Both the position numbers and the translations under genes were made by a program. This document shows positions 35,267-43,996 of a stretch of 63,261 nucleotides of DNA, piece by piece (position 1 is the first letter of the stretch; the number at the start of each line of letters is the position of its first letter). This DNA is from Cyclobacteriaceae bacterium (GTDB lineage: Bacteria; Bacteroidota; Bacteroidia; Cytophagales; Cyclobacteriaceae): positions 202,062-265,322 of the forward strand of contig JAEUUF010000020.1 in NCBI GenBank assembly GCA_016787645.1, in the 5' to 3' direction. A model generated the notes under the pieces. The model saw nothing but the letters and a program-made list of their open reading frames with translations. It was not told the DNA's origin and did no database searches.

Positions 35267-36006
35267 TTTTTCACCGGCGGATGTTTCCGCAGCTGGAAGT
35301 TCTGCCCCAGGTAAACCTTGCGTACCATCGGATCGTTGGCGAGCTCTTCGGAAGACCCTTGTCTGAATAGTTTCCCATCCACCATCAGGTAGGCACGGTC
35401 CGTGATCGTCAGCGTTTCATCTACGTTGTGATCGGTGATAAGGATGCCGATGTTCTTTTTCTTCAGCCGGGAAACGATGGACTGAATTTCTTCTACGGCG
35501 ATAGGATCTACTCCGGCGAAAGGCTCATCGAGGAGCACAAACTTCGGGTCAACAGCGAGGGCGCGGGCAATCTCGGTACGGCGGCGTTCTCCTCCGGAGA
35601 GAACCATGCCGAGGCTTTTGCGTACATGGGTGAGGCTGAACTCTTCCAGAAGGCTTTCGACTTTTGCTTTCCGCTCCGCCCTTGAGGATTCGCGCATTTC
35701 GAGTGGTGCGAGTATATTCTCTTCCACCGTGAGGCCACGGAATACCGAGGCCTCCTGCGCCAGATAACCAATCCCGAGTTTGGCCCTCTTGTACATGGGA
35801 AGTTCGGTGATGTTCTGGTCGTCTAGGTAAATCTCACCGCCGTTGGGCTTGATCAGTCCGACAATCATGTAGAAGCTGGTAGTCTTGCCGGCTCCATTGG
35901 GGCCCAGCAATCCGACAATCTCACCCTGCTCCACGCGGACGGAAACGTTGTTTACCACGGTCCGCTTCTTATATTTCTTCAGCAAATTTTCAGCGCGCAG
36001 GGTCAT
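35263..36006 (-). CDS. lptB: LPS export ABC transporter ATP-binding protein LptB
   Basis: 247-residue ATPase that powers extraction of lipopolysaccharide from the inner membrane by LptFG. The Walker A loop is GPNGAGKT (35-42), the signature [15 protein letters not shown], Walker [14 protein letters not shown], and the H-loop [10 protein letters not shown]. The LptB-typical segment [22 protein letters not shown] is intact. Its start overlaps the stop of recJ (TGATG), so it is coupled to it. No other lpt gene is nearby. Confidence 0.96.
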   Translation of the reverse strand: MTLRAENLLKKYKKRTVVNNVSVRVEQGEIVGLLGPNGAGKTTSFYMIVGLIKPNGGEIYLDDQNITELPMYKRAKLGIGYLAQEASVFRGLTVEENILAPLEMRESSRAERKAKVESLLEEFSLTHVRKSLGMVLSGGERRRTEIARALAVDPKFVLLDEPFAGVDPIAVEEIQSIVSRLKKKNIGILITDHNVDETLTITDRAYLMVDGKLFRQGSSEELANDPMVRKVYLGQNFQLRKHPPVKN

Positions 36007-37709
36007 CAGGTGTCAAATTTAATGTCTTTTATCCGCAGCTGTATGCTGGTGGTTCCATTGAATGTATTCTCCTCTGCTGTAAAGGCCATCCGAAATGAGT
36101 CTCCTCCCGTCAATCGCTCATGATGCTCGATGAGATCGAAGCCGACCGCCTGGAAGAAAAACTCATTCCCATCCTGTGCTGCCAAAAATCGAATATGCCG
36201 GTCTTTGAACGTTGAAAGTGCGTTGAGCACCCTGACGTTTTGTGCCTCGAAAATAGGTCGTTGATTTTCCGGTCCAAAGGGAGCCATTTGTTTGAGAATC
36301 GAAAGAAATTTTGGAGTAAGCAAATCAAAGTTCACCACATGGTCGATTTCCATCACCGGTGTAAGCATTTCGTCGGTGATGGTTGCCGCCACAACTTCCT
36401 CAAAGCGTTGCTCAAATGCCGCGAGATTGGAGGGCTCCATGGTCAGGCCTGCCGCGTACTTGTGACCGCCGAATTTTTCGAGGAGGTCACTGCATTGCTC
36501 AATTGCCTGGTAGAGATCAAATCCGCTCACGCTGCGGGCTGATCCGGTAATCTTGGCATTGCTTTCGGTGAGAATCACAGTGGGTCGGTAATAATGCTCC
36601 ACACACCTAGCAGCAACTATGCCAATTACTCCCTTGTGCCACGTATTCTTAAACAAAACCGTCGTTTTCGACTTTTGTTTCCTTTCGTCGGAAGATATCA
36701 TCGCCAACGCCTCTTCGGTTATGGTCGAATCAAACTCGCGGCGTAAGTCATTTTTGAGGTTAATCTTGCCGGCAAAGGCATTGGCCTCTTCTTCAGTTCC
36801 GGCAGTCAGTAACTCTACCGCGCCATTAGCGTGTGCCACGCGACCGGCGGCGTTGATCCGTGGACCCAGCGTAAATACCACCCCGGAGATGTCGAGATCA
36901 TTCCGGGTGCCTGAGATTTCCTTGAGCGCTTTCAATCCCGGGCAAGGATTTTCGTTCAGTTTTTTCAGGCCGAAATGAGCGAGAATTCTGTTCTCCCCAT
37001 TGATCGGAACGATATCGGAGGCAATGCTCACGGCTACCAGGTCCAGGAACTGATACACTTCATATGTCTGCCGATACAGGGAGGCGTAAGCTTGCATCAG
37101 TTTGAAGCCGATGCCACATCCGCTTAGTTCCTTAAAGGGATATCCACAATCGTTTTGTTTTGGATCGAGAACAGCAACTGCTTGTGGAATTCTTTCATCC
37201 GGAAGATGGTGATCGCAAATGATGAAGTCGATACCCTTGTGGTTGGCGAAGCCCACCATGTCGGAGGCCTTGATGCCCAGGTCGAGTGCGATAATCAAGG
37301 TAAACCCATGCTCAGCGGCCCACATCACGCCGGCTCTTGACACGCCATATCCTTCGGAGCTTCGATCAGGCAGATAATAGGCTACCTGAGCATAGAATAG
37401 TTTTAGGTAGGAATACACCAGGGAAACGGCGGTTGTTCCGTCGACATCATAGTCGCCATAGATGAGAATCTTTTCGCCTGTGTTTACGGCGCGATGAATT
37501 CTTTCAACGGCCACCTCCATATTTTTCATGAGGAAGGGTGAATGAAGATCCTCCAGCGAGGGCCGGAAATAACGCCTGGCTTCCTCAAAGGTCCTGATCC
37601 CTCGTTGCATCAATAGGGTGGCCAGTACAGGATTGACATTGATGCTCTTCGCAAGCGTATCGATTTCAGCTTTTGCGGGCAATGATTTATAGAGCCAACG
37701 TCGATCCAT
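36006..37709 (-). CDS. recJ: Single-stranded-DNA exonuclease RecJ
   Basis: 567-residue DHH-family 5'-3' exonuclease for repair and recombination. Metal-binding motifs are DYDVDG (86-91), D143 in ALDLGIKA, and DHH at 166-168 in CDHHLP. The DHHA1 motif reads [15 protein letters not shown], with [12 protein letters not shown] after it, and an OB-fold C-terminal part follows. Length is normal. It lies 7 bp behind the collagen-like gene and overlaps lptB by one base, so the three are likely co-transcribed. Confidence 0.96.
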   Translation of the reverse strand: MDRRWLYKSLPAKAEIDTLAKSINVNPVLATLLMQRGIRTFEEARRYFRPSLEDLHSPFLMKNMEVAVERIHRAVNTGEKILIYGDYDVDGTTAVSLVYSYLKLFYAQVAYYLPDRSSEGYGVSRAGVMWAAEHGFTLIIALDLGIKASDMVGFANHKGIDFIICDHHLPDERIPQAVAVLDPKQNDCGYPFKELSGCGIGFKLMQAYASLYRQTYEVYQFLDLVAVSIASDIVPINGENRILAHFGLKKLNENPCPGLKALKEISGTRNDLDISGVVFTLGPRINAAGRVAHANGAVELLTAGTEEEANAFAGKINLKNDLRREFDSTITEEALAMISSDERKQKSKTTVLFKNTWHKGVIGIVAARCVEHYYRPTVILTESNAKITGSARSVSGFDLYQAIEQCSDLLEKFGGHKYAAGLTMEPSNLAAFEQRFEEVVAATITDEMLTPVMEIDHVVNFDLLTPKFLSILKQMAPFGPENQRPIFEAQNVRVLNALSTFKDRHIRFLAAQDGNEFFFQAVGFDLIEHHERLTGGDSFRMAFTAEENTFNGTTSIQLRIKDIKFDT

Positions 37710-37716
37710 GGCCGCC

Positions 37717-38508
37717 TTACCGGTTCACAAATTTTATAGCGCCGATCTTGCCGGCAACTCCGTCCGCACCACGGTTTCCTTTTCTGCCAGGTTTTCCGTC
37801 GAGCGAGTTTTTTCCGGTAGCGCTAAGCCCGGCATCTCCACCCGACCCGCCTTCGCCTCCGTTGCCCGGATTCCCACCAAAGTTGTTGACAATGATTCGC
37901 TCACCCAACATCGCGCGAAGCTCAGGGATACTGTTCGCCTGGAAGGTAACCGTTCCCCCGTTGCCACCATTTCCTCCTTTTGAGCCAGGGCCTCCTGCGC
38001 CGCCATTACCGCCGGCACAGAGTCGTGTTCCCTGGCCGCCGCCGCCGCCCACGCCACCTCTTCCACCGTCGCCGGCATCCCCACCGGAAACGTCGATGGT
38101 GGGCGTACCATGAATCACAATATCATTGAAAGCAAAATAAAGGCTGATGCCGTTGCCTCCGTTGGTGCCCTCTGTGCCTGGCGTGCCGTTCCCTCCATTG
38201 GTGCAAGGGCTTGAGGGGGAAACGCCCCGCCTTCCGTTTCTTCCGGGCAATCCCCTGACGCCCTTTCCGTCAATCATGCTGTGGCGGTAAAAGACCACTT
38301 TGCGTGCGTGAATGAAATTTTCGGTCTTGAGTTTATTCAGGACAAGTATGGCGGAATCCATTAGGATAAGCGTATCCACAACCAGGATGTCGGTTCCTTT
38401 AAGTTCATAAACCTGTTTGGGTTTTATAATCAAGGTGTTGATCCGAACCTGGGCATAGGCCGGGAGCATCGCTGTGAGAAGAACTACGACGCTGATGATC
38501 CTGATCAT
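37717..38508 (-). CDS. Exported collagen-like, glycine-rich protein
   Basis: 263 residues. A signal peptide (1-19, ending AYAQ) is followed by a beta-rich part (20-95: RINTLIIKPKQVYEL, DILVVDTLILMDSAILVL), then long Gly-rich tracts. Many are G-x-x triplets such as GLPGRNGRRG, GGPGSKGGNGGNGG and DGKPGRKGNRGADG, with GGNGT-type repeats between. Two short non-Gly islands (ISLYFAFNDIVIHGTPTIDVSG and TVTFQANSIPELRAMLGERIIVNN) break the tracts. It may be a surface or envelope structural protein. No enzyme motif is seen. It stands directly before recJ and lptB. Confidence 0.8.
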   Translation of the reverse strand: MIRIISVVVLLTAMLPAYAQVRINTLIIKPKQVYELKGTDILVVDTLILMDSAILVLNKLKTENFIHARKVVFYRHSMIDGKGVRGLPGRNGRRGVSPSSPCTNGGNGTPGTEGTNGGNGISLYFAFNDIVIHGTPTIDVSGGDAGDGGRGGVGGGGGQGTRLCAGGNGGAGGPGSKGGNGGNGGTVTFQANSIPELRAMLGERIIVNNFGGNPGNGGEGGSGGDAGLSATGKNSLDGKPGRKGNRGADGVAGKIGAIKFVNR

Positions 38509-38512
38509 GGTT

Positions 38513-38520
38513 CAAAAGTA
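38513..38520 (-). promoter_or_regulatory. -7 box of the collagen-like/recJ/lptB operon
   Basis: TACTTTTG on the minus strand, an exact match, only 4 nt before the ATG at 38508. It lies 11 nt behind the terminator hairpin of the upstream gene. A -33 element would fall within that hairpin. Confidence 0.5.
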
Positions 38521-38523
38521 GGA

Positions 38524-38559
38524 AAACAAAAAAAGCAGTGCGTATCCAGGCACTGCTTT
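38524..38559 (-). terminator. Rho-independent terminator after the coiled-coil exported protein
   Basis: On the minus strand arms AAAGCAGTGC and GCACTGCTTT (38550-38559 and 38532-38541) enclose an 8-base loop and are followed by a T-rich run. It sits 20 bp after the stop at 38580. Confidence 0.92.
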
Positions 38560-38579
38560 CTACTGTCTGGTTTTAAGGA

Positions 38580-39236
38580 CTATTTCTTGGTCTTGGGCTT
38601 TTTGGGTTCGCCGTTCTTATCGAGAACAACGTCCGGAAGTACGTCCTTGATTTCAACACGCTGCCCGTCGCGATAAGGAACGATCCATGCATCTTTCACA
38701 CCCATATCCCGCATGTATTTCTTGAACGTATCAGCTTCCCAATAATCACGGAAGATTCCGATCGTGATTCGCTGAGGTTCATCGGAACCTTTGGCGGCCT
38801 CTCCTCCAAAATTCGGATTGTTGTCAAAATACTTGGAGAGGTCCTTGTTCTTGAAGGCACCAACCTGGACTTTGAACACGACTCCTTTTGAAAAGTCCAT
38901 CGGGTTAATAACCGGGTTGGCCTTTAGCTCTGCCAACTGGGCCTGACTGGCGGACAGTTCACTGCGCATGCGGGCAAGTTGATCTTCCAGTTCAGCGATG
39001 CGGGCATTCTTGTCGCTGAGGGTCGACTGCATTTGCTTCATATCGCCGTTGAGCTTGGTCACCTGGTTATCGGCGTTCTGTTTGGCCTCGGTCATTTCTT
39101 TGAGGGAGGCGGGATTCTTCGCGTACTGCTTTGCTTTTTTCTTCCACTCTTTTTTCTCCGCTTTGGACAGCTGAGCGAAAACCTGTGAGCCGGAAAAAAT
39201 CAAAGCCAGGCTGAGGACAATCACATGAGGTTTCAT
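38580..39236 (-). CDS. Exported coiled-coil protein with SPOR-like C-terminal part (often called ezrin/radixin/moesin-like)
   Basis: 218 residues from the ATG at 39236, giving a signal peptide (1-22, ending VFAQ). An earlier TTG or ATG frame at 39272 adds 12 residues with no export signal. A lysine-rich helix (KAEKKEWKKKAKQYAKN) and a heptad coiled coil (about 50-105) follow. The C-terminal domain (about 118-190: VVFKVQVGAFKNKDLSKYF ... IGIFRDYWEADTFKKYMRDMGVKDAWIVPY) looks like a SPOR peptidoglycan-binding fold. A role at the cell wall is inferred. It ends with KPKTKK and a strong terminator. Confidence 0.85.
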   Translation of the reverse strand: MKPHVIVLSLALIFSGSQVFAQLSKAEKKEWKKKAKQYAKNPASLKEMTEAKQNADNQVTKLNGDMKQMQSTLSDKNARIAELEDQLARMRSELSASQAQLAELKANPVINPMDFSKGVVFKVQVGAFKNKDLSKYFDNNPNFGGEAAKGSDEPQRITIGIFRDYWEADTFKKYMRDMGVKDAWIVPYRDGQRVEIKDVLPDVVLDKNGEPKKPKTKK

Positions 39237-39302
39237 GCCAATGGGGTTAAAATGTTGGTTAAAAGTAGTCAAAAAACTTCAAAATCAGCAGGTTGTATCA
39301 GC

Positions 39303-40688
39303 TTAGACCATTTTTTCGGGCCTCACCCATTCGTCAAACTGCGCGGAGGTAACCAGCCCCAACTCGATGGCTGCTTCACGGAGCGTCTTGTTCTCCTTGT
39401 GTGCTTTCTTGGCAATCTTGGCCGCATTTTCATACCCGATATGCGTGTTTAGAGAAGTCACCAACATCAGGGAATTCTCCATGTGTTGCTTGATGATCGG
39501 GAGATTGGGCTCAATGCCTACCGCACATTTGTCGTTGAACGACACGCAAGCGTCGCCCAACAGTCGTGCACTTTGGAGCACGTTGGCCGCAATCACCGGC
39601 TTAAAAACATTTAATTCAAAATGCCCCATTGAGCCGCCCACCGAAACCGCCACATCGTTACCGATCACTTGAGCGCATACCATGGTCAACGCTTCCGGCT
39701 GTGTGGGATTCACTTTTCCCGGCATGATGGAGGAACCTGGTTCGTTGTCAGGGATAATCACTTCTCCAATACCCGACCGGGGGCCAGAGCTCAGCATGCG
39801 GATGTCATTGGCAATCTTCATGAAAGCAACCGCAGCGCGCTTCAATGCGCCGGACAATTCAACCATGGCATCGTGAGCGGCCAGCGCTTCAAATTTGTTG
39901 GGTGCGGTAATGAAGGGGAGCCCGGTCAATTCAGCAATCTTCTTCGCTACCAGCACATCATAACCTTTGGGAGCGTTCAATCCGGTGCCCACGGCGGTTC
40001 CGCCGAGGGCAAGCTCACGGACGGCTTCGAGCGCATTGCGAAGGGCTCGCATGCTGTTGTCAATCTGCTGCACATATCCCGAAAACTCCTGGCCAAGCGT
40101 GAGTGGGGTGGCATCCATAAAATGAGTTCGCCCGGTTTTCACGATGGATTTGAAATCAGCCGACTTCTTGGCCAGGGTATCCCGGAGTTTTTGCATCCCA
40201 GGCAGCGTGATCTCTACCACTTGCTTGTAGGCTGCGATGTGCATGGCCGTCGGATACGTATCGTTCGACGATTGTGATTTGTTTACGTCATCATTGGGGT
40301 GAAGGGCCTTTTTCTCGTCCGTTAACTTTCCACCTTGAAGAACATGGGCCCGGTAGGCTATCACTTCATTCGTGTTCATGTTGCTCTGCGTGCCAGAGCC
40401 GGTTTGCCAGATGACCAAAGGAAACTGGTCGTCGAGTTTGTGGTCAAGAATTTCGTCGCAGACACGGGAGATCAATTGCATCTTTTCCGCCGGCAGAACG
40501 CCTAACTCCTGGTTCGCCATGGCGGCAGCTTTCTTCAGGTATGCAAAGGCATAGATAATTTCTTTGGGCATGCTGGCCTCGGGTCCGATTTTGAAGTTGT
40601 TGCGTGACCGTTCCGTTTGGGCACCCCAGTATTTTTCAGCAGGCACCTGGACTTCGCCCATGGTGTCTTTTTCGATGCGGTAGTTCAT
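39303..40688 (-). CDS. fumC: Class II fumarate hydratase
   Basis: 461-residue cytosolic TCA-cycle enzyme that interconverts fumarate and malate. The superfamily signature [11 protein letters not shown] is intact, with [16 protein letters not shown] (substrate binding, about 97-112) and [11 protein letters not shown] (catalytic His-containing region) before it. [12 protein letters not shown] and the MPKEII motif near the N-terminus are typical of FumC as opposed to aspartase. It carries a -7 box at 40713-40720 and is divergent from the DUF2911 gene. Confidence 0.97.
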   Translation of the reverse strand: MNYRIEKDTMGEVQVPAEKYWGAQTERSRNNFKIGPEASMPKEIIYAFAYLKKAAAMANQELGVLPAEKMQLISRVCDEILDHKLDDQFPLVIWQTGSGTQSNMNTNEVIAYRAHVLQGGKLTDEKKALHPNDDVNKSQSSNDTYPTAMHIAAYKQVVEITLPGMQKLRDTLAKKSADFKSIVKTGRTHFMDATPLTLGQEFSGYVQQIDNSMRALRNALEAVRELALGGTAVGTGLNAPKGYDVLVAKKIAELTGLPFITAPNKFEALAAHDAMVELSGALKRAAVAFMKIANDIRMLSSGPRSGIGEVIIPDNEPGSSIMPGKVNPTQPEALTMVCAQVIGNDVAVSVGGSMGHFELNVFKPVIAANVLQSARLLGDACVSFNDKCAVGIEPNLPIIKQHMENSLMLVTSLNTHIGYENAAKIAKKAHKENKTLREAAIELGLVTSAQFDEWVRPEKMV

Positions 40689-40712
40689 ACAGTGTTGATT
40701 TTAGTTGGCTAA

Positions 40713-40720
40713 CAAAAGTA
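40713..40720 (-). promoter_or_regulatory. -7 box of the fumC promoter
   Basis: TACTTTTG on the minus strand is an exact match, 24 nt before the ATG at 40688. The -33 side shows TTC with an 18-bp spacer. Confidence 0.5.
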
Positions 40721-40818
40721 GCAAAGCATCCTCGATTTGAACCGGATTGCAAGCACATTATCGGGCGACGGGCATGGCAAAATTGTGTACCTTCATCACC
40801 TTCAAAACCACAAATCCT

Positions 40819-41364
40819 ATGCTTAAGAAAATCCTCATCGTTGCCGCGGTCCTGGCGGTAATCATCGTGGCTGGCTTGTACTACGCTAATAACCGGAATC
40901 GCACGCTGAGCCCTCCCGGCAAGGCAGAGCTGACCTCCGGCGATCTTACAGTTTCCATTCCGTACGGGCGACCTTCCGTACGTGGTCGGGTTATTTTTGG
41001 AACGGAGGAAGAAGGGGCGCTCCAACCCTACGGTGTGTACTGGCGATTGGGGGCCAATGAATCTACGGAGATAACCATCAACCGGGATGTACTCTTCAAT
41101 GGATTACCGCTGAAGCAAGGCACCTTCAGGATGTACGCCATTCCCGGGCCAGAGGAGTTTGAGATTCGGTTAAATACCGAATTAGGGACATGGGGTTATT
41201 TCAACCCCGATCCCGCAAAAGATTTTCTTACAACCAAAGTGCCGGTTCAACGACTGGAGAGTCCTGTTGAACAATTCACGTTTCGCATGGAGCCCACTGA
41301 GGCGGGTATCAATGTTATTTTTGAGTTCTCTAATGTGCGATGCGTTATTCCGCTTACCCGATAG
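40819..41364 (+). CDS. DUF2911-family membrane-anchored protein
   Basis: 181 residues from the ATG at 40819, chosen because it gives a membrane anchor (MLKKILIVAAVLAVIIVAGLYY). A 24-codon extension upstream has no such logic. The body carries the DUF2911 features: VSIPYGRPSVRGRVIFG, YGVYWRLGANESTEITINRDV, and LPLKQGTFRMYAIPG. The family is common in Bacteroidota and of unknown function, probably periplasmic. It precedes the malonyl-CoA synthetase gene by 12 bp and may share its transcript, though a functional link is not evident. Confidence 0.88.
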   Translation: MLKKILIVAAVLAVIIVAGLYYANNRNRTLSPPGKAELTSGDLTVSIPYGRPSVRGRVIFGTEEEGALQPYGVYWRLGANESTEITINRDVLFNGLPLKQGTFRMYAIPGPEEFEIRLNTELGTWGYFNPDPAKDFLTTKVPVQRLESPVEQFTFRMEPTEAGINVIFEFSNVRCVIPLTR

Positions 41365-41367
41365 GAG
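41363..41367 (+). promoter_or_regulatory. Shine-Dalgarno-like AGGAG before the malonyl-CoA synthetase gene
   Basis: AGGAG lies 9 nt before the ATG at 41377 and overlaps the DUF2911 stop codon. It is noteworthy because most genes in this window have no such site, in line with Bacteroidota translation. Confidence 0.4.
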
Positions 41368-41376
41368 CGAGGTTGA

Positions 41377-42858
41377 ATGCTTGAGTTAGTTGAGCGGGCC
41401 AGTCATTTTCCGGATAGAATAGCCATTCTTTCTGGCGGGAAATCCTACTCCTACCCGGAGTTGTTGACAGCCTCTGAACGGATTGCCCTTTTGCTACTGA
41501 AGGGGCGAACTGATTTGCAGGAGGTGCCAGTCGCTTTCATGGTCGCGCCTGGCTTTGATTACGTTTCCGTGTTATGGGGAATTTGGCGGGCTGGCGGCAT
41601 TGCCGCTCCCTTGTGCCTTAGCCATCCCTTGCCCGCCCTGGAACATGTGCTGCGCGACACGGACTCAAAGATTGTTGTGGTTTCGGCTGAGTTTAAGGAG
41701 CGCATAGAGCCACTCTGCCGAAATCGTGGAGCAGAAGTGCTCGAACTTAACTCAATAACAGGCCGCATGGCCGGAACCCTTCCTGAAATTCATGAGGGCA
41801 GAAAGGCGCTGATCTTATATACGAGCGGGACGACCAATCTACCCAAAGGTGTAGTCAGCACCCACCGCAATCTACAGGCACAAATCAAGTCGCTGATTCA
41901 CGCATGGAAGTGGAGTGAGAACGATCATACACTTTGCGTGCTACCGCTTCATCATGTGCATGGTATTGTGAATGTGGTCAGCTGCTCGTTATGGGCTGGC
42001 GCATGCTGCCAATTCATTCGTGAATTTGATGCCAGCGAGGTGCTGAGCATTTTTGCCCAGGGACAAGTGAATGTTTTTATGGCAGTGCCTACGATCTATT
42101 TTAAACTGATCACAGCCTGGGAGCGGCGGGCCCCGGAAGATCAGCGCGTGATTTCTGGTAGCCTTAGTTCGATGAGGCTCATGGTTTCAGGATCCGCGGC
42201 TCTTCCGGTGTCCGTGATGGATCGCTGGCAGGCTATCAGCGGGCACCGGTTATTGGAGCGTTATGGAATGACCGAACTGGGTATGGCTATCAGCAATCCT
42301 TACGAGGGAGAGCGGAGGCCAGGCTTTGTGGGAAAGCCATTGGATGGCGTGGACGTTAGACTCTGCAATGAGCAGGATGTTCCTGTTGTTGATCAACCCG
42401 GTGAGATTCAAGTCCGGGGAGAGAATGTCTTCCTGGAATATTGGCATCAGCCGGAGGCAACGCGATCATCATTTACGAAAGACGGGTGGTTCAAGACCGG
42501 CGACGTTGCGGTAGTTGAAAATGGATACTACCGAATACTCGGGCGAAGTTCGACAGACATCATCAAGTCAGGAGGTTACAAGATTTCAGCCCTGGAGATT
42601 GAAGAAGTACTGCGTACGCATGAAGGCATTGCCGATTGTGCGGTGGTTGGACTTGATGACGAAGAATGGGGAGAGGTCGTGGCCGCTGCTTTGGTGCCCC
42701 GAAGCAAAATGATTGATATTCATGCATTGACACCCTGGTTGAAAGAACGAATACCCGCGTACCGTGTTCCCAGAAAATATCTGCAGGTGACAGAACTCCC
42801 CCGCAATGCGATGGGGAAAGTGACAAAGATGGATGTGAAAAAACTCTTTACTACATGA
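41377..42858 (+). CDS. Malonyl-CoA synthetase-like acyl-CoA synthetase (MatB/ACSF3 type)
   Basis: 493-residue AMP-forming acyl-CoA synthetase. The P-loop YTSGTTNLPKG lies at about 148-158, the LERYGMTE motif near 291-298, GWFKTGDVA near 370, GRSSTDIIKSGGYKISALEIE (hinge) near 390, and the catalytic Lys in RNAMGKVTK near the end. The overall pattern fits the ACSF3/MatB group that activates malonate to malonyl-CoA. The adjoining MadL and MadM genes, joined by 4-bp overlaps, make malonate the best substrate guess. Without them only 'acyl-CoA synthetase' could be supported. Confidence 0.85.
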   Translation: MLELVERASHFPDRIAILSGGKSYSYPELLTASERIALLLLKGRTDLQEVPVAFMVAPGFDYVSVLWGIWRAGGIAAPLCLSHPLPALEHVLRDTDSKIVVVSAEFKERIEPLCRNRGAEVLELNSITGRMAGTLPEIHEGRKALILYTSGTTNLPKGVVSTHRNLQAQIKSLIHAWKWSENDHTLCVLPLHHVHGIVNVVSCSLWAGACCQFIREFDASEVLSIFAQGQVNVFMAVPTIYFKLITAWERRAPEDQRVISGSLSSMRLMVSGSAALPVSVMDRWQAISGHRLLERYGMTELGMAISNPYEGERRPGFVGKPLDGVDVRLCNEQDVPVVDQPGEIQVRGENVFLEYWHQPEATRSSFTKDGWFKTGDVAVVENGYYRILGRSSTDIIKSGGYKISALEIEEVLRTHEGIADCAVVGLDDEEWGEVVAAALVPRSKMIDIHALTPWLKERIPAYRVPRKYLQVTELPRNAMGKVTKMDVKKLFTT

Positions 42859-43235
42859 TGATTTATGGTGTCGCCCTGCTGGCCGCGTGCTTCCTGACGG
42901 GAAGGATGATCGGTGAGTGGCTCGGGCAGCTGATTGGGATTGAGGCCAATGTAGGTGGCGTAGGATTCTCCATGATCCTGTTGATCCTTGTAACACAGTG
43001 GCTACATCATAAGGATCGCCTCAAGCTGCAGACAGAGACAGGAATTCTTTTTTGGAGCAATTTATATATCCCCGTGATTGTGGCGATGTCTGCCATACAA
43101 GATGTAAATGGGGCGATCAGCAGCGGTATGATTGCCGTATTGGCAGGAATTATACCCACGGCCGTTTGCTTCCTTTTGGTGCCCCGGCTTGCACAGATGA
43201 GTCAGCGCAAGGCTGAAATAACCTCCAAGCCATGA
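42855..43235 (+). CDS. madL: Malonate transporter subunit MadL
   Basis: 126-residue membrane protein with about four helices, matching the small MadL half of the MadLM malonate carrier. MMIYGVALLAACFLTGRMIGEWLG at the N-terminus and IEANVGGVGFSMILLILVTQWL are typical. A helical part around GILFWSNLYIPVIVAMSAIQDVNGA follows. It starts with an ATGA overlap on the synthetase gene and ends with another on madM. MadLM imports malonate together with Na+ or H+ in known cases. Confidence 0.92.
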   Translation: MMIYGVALLAACFLTGRMIGEWLGQLIGIEANVGGVGFSMILLILVTQWLHHKDRLKLQTETGILFWSNLYIPVIVAMSAIQDVNGAISSGMIAVLAGIIPTAVCFLLVPRLAQMSQRKAEITSKP

Positions 43236-43993
43236 GGTCAGTGTCTGACGTTTTGATGGAAGGTGGCGTGTTGATTGCCGCGATGACAACTGCCTTGATC
43301 CTTCTTTCATCCACATGGATTTCGGCCTACCTGACCAAGGGGAAGATCCCCGGACCGGCGATTGCGATCTTTGCGGGCCTGGTATTGGCTTATGCCGGTG
43401 GTATGGTCACAGGAGGCAATCATGGCATCGCAGACGTGAGTTTATTCTCCGGGTTCGCGGTGTTGGGAGGGAGCCTGCTACGCGATTTCACGGTGGTGGC
43501 TACGGCGATGGGTGCACGATTCGCTGAAATGAAAAAGGCCGGACTTGCGGGATTACTATCACTTGGATTGGGTGTGCTGGTCTCTTTTGCGGTGGGGGCC
43601 ATGCTGGCAGTGATGATGGGATATGATGATGTAAAAAGCATGACCACCATCGGCGCAGGAGCATGTACATTCATCGTCGGACCGGTAACGGGCTCCGCCA
43701 TCGATGCAAGCTCTGAGGTTATTGCCTTGAGCATTGCTGCAGGAGTGGTAAAGTCAATCATAGTAACGATCGCAACGCCATGGGCGGCGCGGCACATCGG
43801 TTTGAACAATCCCCAATCAGCAATGGTTTTTGGCGGATTGATCGGAACCACAAGCGGAGTTACGGCAGGACTGGCAGCCACCGATCCCAAGCTGGTCCCC
43901 TATGGCGCAATTACAGCAACATTTTATACCGGGCTTGGCTGCCTGCTGTGTCCATCGGTGTTTTACGTGTTACTCCAATGGATATTGGGTTGA
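43232..43993 (+). CDS. madM: Malonate transporter subunit MadM
   Basis: 253-residue membrane protein with about seven helices, the large MadM half of the malonate carrier. Conserved stretches include YLTKGKIPGPAIAIFAGLVLAY, GGNHGIADVSLFSGFAVLGG, IGAGACTFIVGPVTGSAIDASSEVIALSIAAG and FGGLIGTTSGVTAGLAATDPKL. It ends the malonate module and lies 3 bp from the convergent serine-hydrolase gene. No malonyl-CoA decarboxylase or malonate decarboxylase subunit genes are in the window. Confidence 0.93.
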   Translation: MRSVSDVLMEGGVLIAAMTTALILLSSTWISAYLTKGKIPGPAIAIFAGLVLAYAGGMVTGGNHGIADVSLFSGFAVLGGSLLRDFTVVATAMGARFAEMKKAGLAGLLSLGLGVLVSFAVGAMLAVMMGYDDVKSMTTIGAGACTFIVGPVTGSAIDASSEVIALSIAAGVVKSIIVTIATPWAARHIGLNNPQSAMVFGGLIGTTSGVTAGLAATDPKLVPYGAITATFYTGLGCLLCPSVFYVLLQWILG

Positions 43994-43996
43994 TGC

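Noticed and set aside
37673..38113. Pro-rich plus-strand frame
   Set aside because: Antisense product of the collagen-like gene. The sense frame has a signal peptide and promoter.
37731..38270. Glycine-codon repeats as a possible CRISPR or tandem DNA repeat
   Set aside because: The repetition is at amino-acid level (G-x-x), without constant-length identical DNA units and spacers.
42855..43993. MadL and MadM as a drug-efflux or holin-like (LrgAB) pair
   Set aside because: Sizes, helix counts and conserved stretches fit MadLM, and coupling with the synthetase supports malonate.
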